Positions 7,535-14,868 of a stretch of DNA of 33,182 nucleotides are shown one piece after another. This DNA is from Glaciecola sp. UBA2563. GTDB lineage: Bacteria; Pseudomonadota; Gammaproteobacteria; Enterobacterales; Alteromonadaceae. The stretch is taken from NCBI GenBank assembly GCA_002340325.1, contig DDLV01000140.1, forward strand, positions 1 to 33,182. The letters run 5' to 3'. Position 1 is the stretch's first letter; each line of letters begins with the position of its first letter. The notes under the pieces are model-generated. The model had not been told where the DNA came from, searched no databases, and saw only the letters and a list, made by a program, of their open reading frames with translations. The translations under genes were made by a program, and so were the position numbers.

Positions 7535-8161
7535 ATGGGTTTTGAAATATCTGTTTTAGCATCTATAGCGTTGATGCATGCGGTTGCCGTCGCAAGTCCG
7601 GGACCTGATTTTGCAGTTGTACTTAAACACGCTCTGCAGCAAGGAAGAAGACTAGCCATCTATACAAGTATTGGGGTTGGCGTTGGGATATTGGTACATG
7701 TTACTTATTCTATACTTGGGATTGGGCTGATAATTAAAGCCTCCCCATGGTTGTTTAATACATTGCTATACATTGCAGCAGGGTATTTGGTGTACATTGG
7801 TATTGGCGCATTAAGAAGCACACAAAAAAATAACAGTTTATCCGGTGCATCAGAAAATCATTCAATGTCGGCAGTGCGCGCATTTACCATTGGCTTTATT
7901 ACTAATGGTCTCAATCCCAAAGCAACGCTGTTTTTTTTGGCGCTTTTTTCACTCGCCATACCCACAGAGACATTTCTTTTAGTAAAGCTCTTGTACGGCG
8001 GATATTTAGCGCTAGCGACGGCATCTTGGTTTATACTCGTTAGTTATCTTGCAAGCCATGCAAAAATTAGAGCGGCATATCAACGTAGAGGTTACTGGTT
8101 TGACAGGGTTATGGGCGGTGTCATTATAGTAATGGCGGTTTTTTTGGTATTTGGTAATTAA
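7535..8161 (+). CDS. LysE/RhtB-family amino-acid exporter
   Basis: Inner-membrane exporter of the LysE superfamily (208 residues, typical length, about six hydrophobic segments). The N-terminus carries the family signature VASPGPDFAVVLKHAL (residues 19-34, with SPGP), and the middle shows GFITNGLNPKATLFFLALF, also characteristic. Relatives export homoserine, threonine, leucine, lysine or other small amino compounds. The substrate cannot be told from sequence. It sits 9 bases after the sulfurtransferase and 11 before the next membrane protein, so co-transcription is likely. A sulfur-containing amino-acid substrate would suit the neighbour, but that is speculation. Confidence 0.88.
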   Translation: MGFEISVLASIALMHAVAVASPGPDFAVVLKHALQQGRRLAIYTSIGVGVGILVHVTYSILGIGLIIKASPWLFNTLLYIAAGYLVYIGIGALRSTQKNNSLSGASENHSMSAVRAFTIGFITNGLNPKATLFFLALFSLAIPTETFLLVKLLYGGYLALATASWFILVSYLASHAKIRAAYQRRGYWFDRVMGGVIIVMAVFLVFGN

Positions 8162-8172
8162 CGACAATAAGA

Positions 8173-8898
8173 ATGCAAGATTCAAAATTAGACAAGCACT
8201 TAAGTGGTGCATACAAATTCAACATCAAGGATTTATTATCCAGAGCAAGCCAGTTAAGCCGTGAAAATACGTTCACTATCTTTACAGCACTAGCCTTTAT
8301 ACTGGCGTTGACTATTCTTTTTTGTTTCATTTTGTTTAACATATTTGGTATTGCCTCCTTAGAGCAGCTTGTAACTTCTCAAGACAGTGGGCTAGCTGTA
8401 AGCTTTTTAGTTTACAATGTCATGCTCGCGCCTATGTGGGGTGGTATTGTAATGATGTCTGTATCTAGCGTAAGAAAACAAAAACCGACGACCATGATGG
8501 TATTTGCTTTTTTCATATTCTTACCGCAGTTGGGTTTGGTGTCAGTGCTAGTGGATACACTTGCTCAGGTTGGACTACAACTATTTTTACTCCCTGCATT
8601 TTATGTGTACATGGCGTCTACGTTTATTGTGCCTCTTGTCATTGATAAGAGATTGCATCCATTTAAAGCAATACGACTTTCAGTGAAAATGACAAATGCA
8701 TATTTGTTTCCAATGGCGCTCATTTATCTGATATTCTTAGCATTAATGATCGCAGGATTCCTAAGTTTATTTATTGGGTTTATTTGGATCGTCCCTTTTA
8801 TATACAATGTCAAAGCGCTTCTTTATCAGGATTTATTCTGTTTTGAGAGCGAAGTAGAAAACAAACAACAAGAACCAACAGATATCTTCAATGCGTAA
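8173..8898 (+). CDS. Uncharacterised multi-pass membrane protein
   Basis: I do not recognise a named family. The 241-residue product has a soluble N-terminus (about 33 residues) and about six hydrophobic segments, at roughly 34-59, 74-97, 107-128, 133-157, 177-196 and 197-215. A short charged C-terminal tail follows. The general look (an SRENTFTIF stretch, then MLAPMWGGIVMM) resembles small proteobacterial inner-membrane proteins without known function. The start ATG 8173 has only a weak Shine-Dalgarno. Its end overlaps the start of the Bax-like gene by 8 bases, which suggests translational coupling and perhaps a shared envelope role. Confidence 0.8.
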   Translation: MQDSKLDKHLSGAYKFNIKDLLSRASQLSRENTFTIFTALAFILALTILFCFILFNIFGIASLEQLVTSQDSGLAVSFLVYNVMLAPMWGGIVMMSVSSVRKQKPTTMMVFAFFIFLPQLGLVSVLVDTLAQVGLQLFLLPAFYVYMASTFIVPLVIDKRLHPFKAIRLSVKMTNAYLFPMALIYLIFLALMIAGFLSLFIGFIWIVPFIYNVKALLYQDLFCFESEVENKQQEPTDIFNA

Positions 8899-9697
8899 AT
8901 TTCCATTTTTCTTATCATTTATAATTAGCCTTAATGCCTTATTATTGTTTATTTGGTTTTATAAACAAGCCACCTTAAGTGAACAGCAACAGCCGCGTAT
9001 TGACGTTATGAAGTTTCCGTCGACAGTGGCTTTAACCAAATCAATTCCTGATTTTAAGGCCATTGAAGATATCACGGAGAGAAAAACAGCTTATTTTGAC
9101 TATATTCGCCCAACGGTAGAAAAGCACAATGAGTACCTAATGAACGTTCGACAGTTTTTGTTGGATGCTTCGTTAATAATAGACGAAGGTAACACTTTGT
9201 CGCCGCATCAACAGCGTCAAAAAACCTTTCTCGCCGATGAGTATAGGGTGAATATCAATCAATCGGCATCAGAAGCAATCAATGAGTTGTTGAAAAAAGT
9301 CGATATTATTCCACTGGATTTGGTCTTGGTACAGAGCGCTAACGAATCAGGTTGGGGAACATCGCGTTTTGCACAGCAAGGATTTAATTTCTTTGGGCTT
9401 TGGTGTTTCGTCGAAAACTGCGGGTTTGTTCCTAGTGAACGTAATGATGGCGCAAGTCACGAAGTCGCAAAGTTTACAAATTTGGAAGAGGCTGTTTATA
9501 GCTATATGCGAAACCTTAATCGCCATGATGCTTACGCAGAATTGCGCGACATACGTGATGAGTTAAGGCAACAGAATGAAGAGGTAACAGGTGAAGCCCT
9601 TGTAATGGGGCTAACACGTTATTCAGAGCGTGGAATCGAATACGTGGAAGAGCTGCAGCATATGCTAAGAACAAATAGGGAGTTGATTGAGTTGTGA
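8891..9697 (+). CDS. bax: Bax-like peptidoglycan glucosaminidase
   Basis: Cell-envelope protein with an N-terminal signal anchor (about residues 5-25) and a C-terminal GH73-like glucosaminidase domain, as in E. coli Bax. Visible hallmarks: VLVQSANESGWGTSRFAQQ, with probable catalytic Glu152, then NFFGLWCF, VAKFTNLEEAVYSYMRNLNRHDAY and GLTRYSERGIEYVEEL. This domain is expected to cleave the glycan strand beside N-acetylglucosamine, in the periplasm. It overlaps the previous gene by 8 bases, and its TGA overlaps the next gene's GTG start by 4. The symbol rests on similarity recalled from memory. Confidence 0.87.
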   Translation: MRKFPFFLSFIISLNALLLFIWFYKQATLSEQQQPRIDVMKFPSTVALTKSIPDFKAIEDITERKTAYFDYIRPTVEKHNEYLMNVRQFLLDASLIIDEGNTLSPHQQRQKTFLADEYRVNINQSASEAINELLKKVDIIPLDLVLVQSANESGWGTSRFAQQGFNFFGLWCFVENCGFVPSERNDGASHEVAKFTNLEEAVYSYMRNLNRHDAYAELRDIRDELRQQNEEVTGEALVMGLTRYSERGIEYVEELQHMLRTNRELIEL

Positions 9698-10335
9698 TCT
9701 ACGGACGTTTTGTCGTATTACTCTTGGTATCGTCGTTGTGTCCTTTGGTAATGGCCACCGAGCTTGAACTCGAATATAAGAGTTTTTACAGTCATGTACG
9801 AAAGTTGGACAAAGAGCAAATGGACAGACTTCAATTTTCATTTGGTCTTCAGCATATCGAAACTGGACAGTTGTGCGAGATAAATTCCGCCAGAATAAGT
9901 ACTCAGAAAAAACAGATCCCTATCGAAGTATCGTCAGAACACAGATTCAATTTACCCAAAGAGAGAGCGCTGCGTTTGGCAGATGCAAAAGTCATTCTTC
10001 AACTTGTCGAATCAACCGATAAGTGCGATATGTCAGTCCAACTTGAAACTAAATCTGATGAGTTAAAAAACGTGTATTCGCAACAAGATTTGATATCGCT
10101 ATTTGAACAATACGCTGCATTCTTTGAAGATATGGGCGGCTTTCTTTCATTTATGATGCCGTCAGTTTCTGGCTTGGTGTTTCACTTTGAAGAGGGAGAA
10201 TATCAAGCGTTGTCGGATGGACTCGTCATTTCTAATGGTCGATTGGAAATTAGTGAAGAAGTAATTTCGAATATAAATGGACTTAATTTGGATCAAAAAC
10301 CGTTACGCATAACGGCACTAACTCAGTCTTTATAG
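9694..10335 (+). CDS. DUF2987-type exported protein of unknown function
   Basis: Predicted periplasmic protein of 213 residues with a Sec signal peptide (cut near VMA, residue 21). The pattern after it (ELEYKSFYSHVRKL, then a conserved-looking Cys in TGQLCEIN and a second in DKCDMSV) fits the DUF2987 family of gammaproteobacteria, which has no known function. This assignment is from memory. The two cysteines could form a disulfide in the periplasm. Translation starts at GTG 9694 inside the bax stop (GTGA overlap), which points to coupling with bax. Its 3' end overlaps the end of the opposite-strand rssA by 13 bases, with no terminator between them. Confidence 0.75.
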   Translation: MIYGRFVVLLLVSSLCPLVMATELELEYKSFYSHVRKLDKEQMDRLQFSFGLQHIETGQLCEINSARISTQKKQIPIEVSSEHRFNLPKERALRLADAKVILQLVESTDKCDMSVQLETKSDELKNVYSQQDLISLFEQYAAFFEDMGGFLSFMMPSVSGLVFHFEEGEYQALSDGLVISNGRLEISEEVISNINGLNLDQKPLRITALTQSL

Positions 10336-11231
10336 GGGTTTCGCAGTTGAAATTCAATTTGCTCAGCTAATCGTTCAACCGCCTCAAAACCTTTTTTTGA
10401 TAATTCTTCTGCACGCTCAAATTCTAGTAGGCCTACATCAAGTAACTGAGGTTCGATAAGAATATCCGGTGGGTCTCCAGCTAATCGAGATCGCGTTACC
10501 CTCGCTTGAAGTATTTCAAGCGCAGAGCTCATCACACTTACAATTCCAGGTGGTTCAGGGCGGTCACTCTTTGAACTGCTAGAAAACCATTGTTTCATAA
10601 AGCCAGTTGTATTTTTTTCGAGAAACTCATCTGTTTTGAGTTGGTTTTCGGCGTGTTCGCGCTCAAACTTATCAATCATTTGAGGCCTAAAGTCGGCAGA
10701 CAAATTCACTGCAATAACAAAATCTGCGCCCATATTTCTGCATTGATTTACTGGCACAGGGTTTACAACAGCGCCGTCGATCAACCAACGGCCGTCATGT
10801 TCTATCGGCGTGAATAGCGCCGGTATCGCGCAAGATGCCTTTATTGCTTGGTTAATCAAACCAGTGTTAAAAATGACTTCTTTTCCCGAATAAAGATCTG
10901 TGGCGACAACAGTAAATTGTTTTTCGGCATCTTCAAAACGAGGCACACAGAATTCTTCGTGGTGCTTTTCAAATACTTTTTGCCCGTTTGCTAAACCGCC
11001 TCTGCGAAACCCAATACCTAACAAGGTAAACACCTGCCACTCAGTTAGAGAATACGCCCACTGTTCCAGTTCATCGAGTTTGTTGCTGACAAAAGCACCG
11101 CCGACGTATGCGCCAATTGAACAGCCTGATACAACGTCTATTTTCACGCCAAGTTGTTCTAGACCTTTGATTATACCTATATGTGCCCATCCTCTTGCTG
11201 CACCTGCGCCTAATGCTAGACCAACTTTCAT
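10323..11231 (-). CDS. rssA: Patatin-like phospholipase, RssA family
   Basis: Cytoplasmic patatin-family serine hydrolase with a Ser-Asp dyad. The oxyanion loop is GAGAARG (residues 8-14), the nucleophile Ser38 sits in GCSIG, and Asp152 in the IDGAVVNPVP motif. The sequence follows E. coli RssA through its length, including the C-terminal RLAGDPPDILIEPQLLDVGLLEFERA block. RssA-type proteins are presumed lipid acyl hydrolases; the physiological substrate is not settled. Good Shine-Dalgarno AGGAGA before ATG. It lies 32 bases after ttcA on the same strand, probably one transcript. The rssB regulator that accompanies it in E. coli is absent here. Confidence 0.9.
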   Translation of the reverse strand: MKVGLALGAGAARGWAHIGIIKGLEQLGVKIDVVSGCSIGAYVGGAFVSNKLDELEQWAYSLTEWQVFTLLGIGFRRGGLANGQKVFEKHHEEFCVPRFEDAEKQFTVVATDLYSGKEVIFNTGLINQAIKASCAIPALFTPIEHDGRWLIDGAVVNPVPVNQCRNMGADFVIAVNLSADFRPQMIDKFEREHAENQLKTDEFLEKNTTGFMKQWFSSSSKSDRPEPPGIVSVMSSALEILQARVTRSRLAGDPPDILIEPQLLDVGLLEFERAEELSKKGFEAVERLAEQIEFQLRNPYKD

Positions 11232-11263
11232 TGTGTCTCCTAGTTTTCCAGAGTTCAGGTTAA

Positions 11264-12151
11264 TTACTTAACTTCAAGTATAGAAATTTTCTCATCTGTT
11301 CCGAACTCCCGTTTTTTTTGAAGATCGGTATCAAATGCTCTATCGCCATTGCTCTTATAATCAAATGTTGTATTTAAATTTTCGAAGTCAAAAAGTCCGC
11401 GATCTAAAAGGTGCGAAGGTGTAACGTTTTGAAGCGCGCTAAACATTGATTCAACACGACCAGGAAATTTCGCTTCCCAATCATTTAGCATTTGTTTAAT
11501 GACTTTTCTCTGCAGGTTTTCCTGTGAACCACATAGGTTGCACGGGATAATTGGAAATTCCATATTTTGTGCGTATTTTGCTATATCCTTTTCGGTACAA
11601 TATGCTAATGGTCGAATGACTGTATGTTTACCATCGTCACTAACGAGTTTTGCTGGCATAGATTTAAGTCTGCCACCGTGAAACATATTTAAAAACAATG
11701 TCTCCAGCATGTCGTCTCTATGGTGACCTAAGGCAATTTTAGTCGCTCTTAATTCAGTTGCAGTTCTATACAAAATTCCTCTGCGCAAGCGGGAACAGAG
11801 AGAGCAGGTTGTTTTACCTTTTGGGATTTTTTCTTTGACAATTGAATAGGTGTCTTCCTCAACGATTAAAAATTCAATCGATAACTCATTAAGGTAATTG
11901 GGTAAAATATGTTCGGGGAAACCGGGTTGTTTTTGATCGAGGTTTACCGCGACAATAGAAAAAGAAATTGGCGCCACACGTTGTAAGTAGAGTAGGGCGT
12001 CCAACAGCGTATAGCTGTCTTTGCCTCCTGACAAACAGACCATTACACGATCGCCGTCTTCAATCATATTGAAGTCTATAACGGCCTTTCCAGTCTGTCT
12101 TCGAATTCGCTTTTGCAGCTTTTTAAATGTATTTGAGGTTTTTGCTAACAC
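11264..12151 (-). CDS. ttcA: tRNA 2-thiocytidine synthetase TtcA
   Basis: ATP-dependent tRNA thiolase that makes 2-thiocytidine at position 32, using a [4Fe-4S] cluster. The PP-loop SGGKDS is at residues 41-46, the first CxxC (C116, C119) in TTCSLCSRLRRG, the second (C204, C207) in IPCNLCGSQENLQR, and LGHHRDDMLETL in between. The start is GTG 12151: the only in-frame codons before the upstream stop are not starts, and the ATG two bases earlier is out of frame. A TATAAT-like element (12183-12188, minus strand) about 30 bases upstream may drive it. The position next to uspE and fnr matches other gammaproteobacteria. Confidence 0.95.
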   Translation of the reverse strand: MLAKTSNTFKKLQKRIRRQTGKAVIDFNMIEDGDRVMVCLSGGKDSYTLLDALLYLQRVAPISFSIVAVNLDQKQPGFPEHILPNYLNELSIEFLIVEEDTYSIVKEKIPKGKTTCSLCSRLRRGILYRTATELRATKIALGHHRDDMLETLFLNMFHGGRLKSMPAKLVSDDGKHTVIRPLAYCTEKDIAKYAQNMEFPIIPCNLCGSQENLQRKVIKQMLNDWEAKFPGRVESMFSALQNVTPSHLLDRGLFDFENLNTTFDYKSNGDRAFDTDLQKKREFGTDEKISILEVK

Positions 12152-12232
12152 ATCTTTTATAACTTAATGAAAAAACATAAAGATTATATATTAAAATTCT
12201 TCGTAAGCTACACAGCGATAATATTTAATGCA

Positions 12233-13132
12233 TTAACTAGCCTTGATGACCAAGGTATCGCAATCGATTTTGTCGATGATATGCTCGGCTGTGTTCCCCA
12301 AGAAGGCTGCACTTAGTCCCGTTCTGCCCACTGAACCCACGACTAAAAGCTTTGCATCTAACTTCTCGCATAAATCAGGGATAACATCCTCTGGTAATCC
12401 TTCTTCAACATGAAGTTGTTCTTCGGTTAAATTCAAAGAGTTGGCAGTTTCTTTTAGTAGTGTAAAGTGTCTTTCCTTCATATCGCTGTTGTATTCATCA
12501 GCGGAAAAGCTTGGTACCTCTACTGCGATATGTACAGGTGCGCCAACAAATGTATTTGCGAGGTGTAATTCAGCATTTAGTGCTTTGGCCATCGATTGAC
12601 TTGAGTCGGTTATGTAGGTGTTTAGTTGCTGATGTTTATTATCATTAGCATCAACGCTTAATGCAGAAACAATTTTACCTTGTTCTGGCCAATATTGTGC
12701 TTTTACCATCAATACGTTGATTGGACTTTCTCGCAACAAATGCCAATCGTGCGGTGTAAAAAGCTTATGGCCTAATTTATTGTGTTCTTTGCAAGACTTA
12801 ACGATCATATCAGCTTTAAGTGTCATAGCAGCTTCGATGATACCTAAGTGTAATTTTCTCTCCCATACCACATGAATTTCAATATCAACATCGGAGATAT
12901 CGGCTTTCGCTTTTTTTAAGAAAGTATTTTGTTGTTTAACTAGCTGAGTTCTGAGCGTTTCGCGTTCATTGGATGTAAGCATATCGGCGCTATCATAAGC
13001 ATCATCATAGATACAACTCACTAATGCTACTTTACTTTTGAATGCGCGCGCTAAGAAAAGTGCTCTAGCAAACGCAGGCTGGTCTTCAGTGGTAGGATTA
13101 AAAACAGCGAGTATTTTATTGCAGTTTAACAT
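12233..13132 (-). CDS. uspE: Tandem universal stress protein UspE
   Basis: Cytoplasmic protein of two Usp domains in tandem (299 residues from ATG 13132), following E. coli UspE: ILAVFNPTTEDQPAFARA at the start, FTPHDWHLLRESPINVLMVK closing domain 1, and VVGSVGRTGLSAAFLGNTAEHIID in domain 2. The last resembles the Usp nucleotide-binding motif. UspE proteins support stress resistance and, in E. coli, motility and adhesion; the biochemical action is unclear. A GTG ten codons further upstream is in frame, but it directly follows the probable -10 TATAAT, so it would lie at the transcript's 5' end. ATG 13132 gives the family N-terminus. The gene follows the fnr terminator closely. Confidence 0.94.
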   Translation of the reverse strand: MLNCNKILAVFNPTTEDQPAFARALFLARAFKSKVALVSCIYDDAYDSADMLTSNERETLRTQLVKQQNTFLKKAKADISDVDIEIHVVWERKLHLGIIEAAMTLKADMIVKSCKEHNKLGHKLFTPHDWHLLRESPINVLMVKAQYWPEQGKIVSALSVDANDNKHQQLNTYITDSSQSMAKALNAELHLANTFVGAPVHIAVEVPSFSADEYNSDMKERHFTLLKETANSLNLTEEQLHVEEGLPEDVIPDLCEKLDAKLLVVGSVGRTGLSAAFLGNTAEHIIDKIDCDTLVIKAS

Positions 13133-13162
13133 AGTGATTTCCCGCAGAGTTAACACACTCAC

Positions 13163-13168
13163 ATTATA
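13163..13168 (-). promoter_or_regulatory. Probable -10 element of uspE
   Basis: A perfect TATAAT on the minus strand, about 30 bases before the uspE ATG and touching the T-run of the fnr terminator. No good -35 is visible at the expected distance, so an activator may be needed. Confidence 0.45.
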
Positions 13169-13197
13169 AAAAAAAAGGCCGTAAATGTATTACGACC
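13168..13197 (-). terminator. Intrinsic terminator of fnr
   Basis: On the minus strand GGTCGTAA pairs with TTACGGCC (eight pairs, one G-T) around the loop TACAT. A run of nine T residues follows directly. It lies 33 bases after the fnr stop and ends the ccoH-ccoI-ccoS-TauE-fnr transcript ahead of uspE. Confidence 0.85.
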
Positions 13198-13229
13198 ACT
13201 TTGGTACAGATCAACTAATGTGTGAATAT

Positions 13230-13967
13230 TTAGCAAACAGCAGTAAACGGGATCTCTGATTCTGGCAAACGTTGACGTAAACCTTCAAAATCGACAATGC
13301 TAATAAGTTTACCATCGACCTTGATTAAATTTTCTTTCTGAAAACGAGTCAACAGCCTGCTGACCGTCTCAACAGTTAACCCTAAGTAGTTACCGATTTC
13401 ATTTCTTGTCATAGTTAAATTGAATTGACGAGCAGAAAAACCTCTTTCATCAAATCTTGCTGATAGATGACTAATGAAATGTAGAAGGCGTTCCTCGGCA
13501 CTTCGCTTGCTCAATAACATCATCATGTCGTGATCGTTTTTGATTTCAGCGCTCATGAATTTCATGATTTGTTGTCTTAACTTAGGATAGCGATTAGAGA
13601 CCTGGTCGAGCGTATCGTATGGCAATTCACAAACCATTGCTGTTTCAAGTGCCTGTACATAACTTTGATGAGTGTTGTCCTTTAACGCGTCAAATCCGAT
13701 AATGTCCCCAGGGAAATGAAAGCCTATGATCTGCTCCACACCGTCCTTATCACTTACGTATGATTTAAACGATCCAGAGCGAACAGCGAACAGGCTATGA
13801 AACTTATCTCCGGTACTCGCCAATTTGTCATGTTTGTGAAGCGGTTTTTTTCGCTCAATAATATCGTCAAGTGATTCAAGTTCATTTTTGTTAAGCGCAA
13901 CAGGTAGACAAAGGTGGCTGAATGTACAGCTCTGACAATGAATGGACAACTCAGGAGAAGAGGGCAT
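13230..13967 (-). CDS. fnr: Oxygen-sensing transcription regulator FNR (EtrA/Anr)
   Basis: Global anaerobic regulator. A [4Fe-4S] cluster held by C11, C14, C20 (HCQSCTFSHLC) and C113 (MVCELP) permits dimerisation and DNA binding without oxygen. The cNMP-like fold is followed by a Crp-type HTH with recognition helix VETVSRLLTRF; E200, S203 and R204 match the residues that read TTGAT half-sites. I use ATG 13967, preceded by AAGGA at ten bases, over the in-frame TTG at 13988, which has no such site. The gene lies 23 bases after the TauE-like gene and looks co-transcribed with the cbb3 assembly genes. A matching FNR box lies before ccoN. Confidence 0.95.
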   Translation of the reverse strand: MPSSPELSIHCQSCTFSHLCLPVALNKNELESLDDIIERKKPLHKHDKLASTGDKFHSLFAVRSGSFKSYVSDKDGVEQIIGFHFPGDIIGFDALKDNTHQSYVQALETAMVCELPYDTLDQVSNRYPKLRQQIMKFMSAEIKNDHDMMMLLSKRSAEERLLHFISHLSARFDERGFSARQFNLTMTRNEIGNYLGLTVETVSRLLTRFQKENLIKVDGKLISIVDFEGLRQRLPESEIPFTAVC

Positions 13968-13990
13968 GACGTTACGATCCTTCGACAAAT

Positions 13991-14662
13991 TTAGATCACT
14001 GTACCTTGAAATTGTTGATAAAGCAAAAATATTGCACTTAAGACTAACAAAAACGCAACAAACAAACGTGTTTTACGACTTTGCATAATCGGCAAAAGCG
14101 ATTGAAAACCAAAACTAATCAGTATTAAAGCGGGTAGTGTGCCCAACCCAAACGCCAACATCATACCAGCTCCCATCCAAGCGCTTTGGCTAGACAGACT
14201 CCATGTTAGCGAAGAATATATTAATCCACAGGGTAGGAAACCCCAAAGTGAACCATAGATAAAGGCATGAAACGGCGTTTTAATTGGGATGAGTTTTTTT
14301 GAAATAGGTTGTATCCGTCTCCAAATGACACTACCGACTTTTTCGAGATGTGATAATCCCTTCCAAACATCGCTTATGTAAAACGCCAATAAGAATAAAA
14401 ACAAAATACTAATGTAATTCAGGATTGGAATATCCGTGACATTAGCAGAACTGATAATAGAACCAAGAAAGCCAGTAAAAGCACCTAGCACTGCGTAGGT
14501 AAATATACGTCCCGTATTATATGCAAATGCATAAACTTCTTTGTTTGCATGTTTTGGGGTAGCAAATGAAAAAGCACTAACAACACCGCCACACATCCCG
14601 ATACAATGAACACTACCTGCCAAACCAACTAAAAAAGCAGCACTGAAATTCAGCTCAGTCAT
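13991..14662 (-). CDS. TauE/SafE-like (DsbD_2, UreH-type) membrane protein of the cbb3 assembly cluster
   Basis: Inner-membrane protein of 223 residues with about six hydrophobic segments. It opens with the family motif SVHCIGMCGG (Cys20 and Cys24 with His19), and has FLPCGLIYSSL in the middle. This is the group often labelled 'sulfite exporter TauE/SafE' or 'cytochrome c biogenesis transmembrane region'. The constant position between ccoS and fnr in gammaproteobacteria suggests a role in cbb3 oxidase biogenesis, perhaps metal or thiol handling. The His/Cys/Met motif would allow copper binding, but that is inference. The sulfite-export label should not be taken literally. Confidence 0.85.
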   Translation of the reverse strand: MTELNFSAAFLVGLAGSVHCIGMCGGVVSAFSFATPKHANKEVYAFAYNTGRIFTYAVLGAFTGFLGSIISSANVTDIPILNYISILFLFLLAFYISDVWKGLSHLEKVGSVIWRRIQPISKKLIPIKTPFHAFIYGSLWGFLPCGLIYSSLTWSLSSQSAWMGAGMMLAFGLGTLPALILISFGFQSLLPIMQSRKTRLFVAFLLVLSAIFLLYQQFQGTVI

Positions 14663-14671
14663 GGTTCAACG

Positions 14672-14860
14672 TCATTGATGATTGTCGTCGTCTATTGGTC
14701 GGTGTTTGTGTTTTTCATCAACGTCATCATCGTACAGGATAGAGTATCCTTGGCGATCTAAATCTTCAAACTGATTATTCTTAACGGCCCAAAAGAAGAT
14801 CCCGATAGCCAGTGCCACGATGATAACCGCTAACGGGATAAGTACGAAAATAATACTCAT
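14672..14860 (-). CDS. ccoS: cbb3 oxidase assembly protein CcoS
   Basis: Small membrane protein (62 residues) needed for cofactor insertion into cbb3 oxidase. One transmembrane helix (about residues 3-26), then the family block FFWAVKNNQFEDLDRQGYSILYDDD, then a His/Asp-rich tail. It is 8 bases after ccoI and 9 before the TauE-like gene. The conserved stretch and location leave little doubt. Confidence 0.95.
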   Translation of the reverse strand: MSIIFVLIPLAVIIVALAIGIFFWAVKNNQFEDLDRQGYSILYDDDVDEKHKHRPIDDDNHQ

Positions 14861-14868
14861 GAGATTTC

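Noticed and set aside
10900..11271. 123-residue open frame opposite rssA
   Set aside because: Shadow of rssA: no ribosome binding site, Ser/Pro-rich translation typical of the antisense frame.
13133..13162. Upstream GTG start of uspE
   Set aside because: It directly follows the probable -10 element, so it would be at the very 5' end of the RNA; the next ATG matches UspE.
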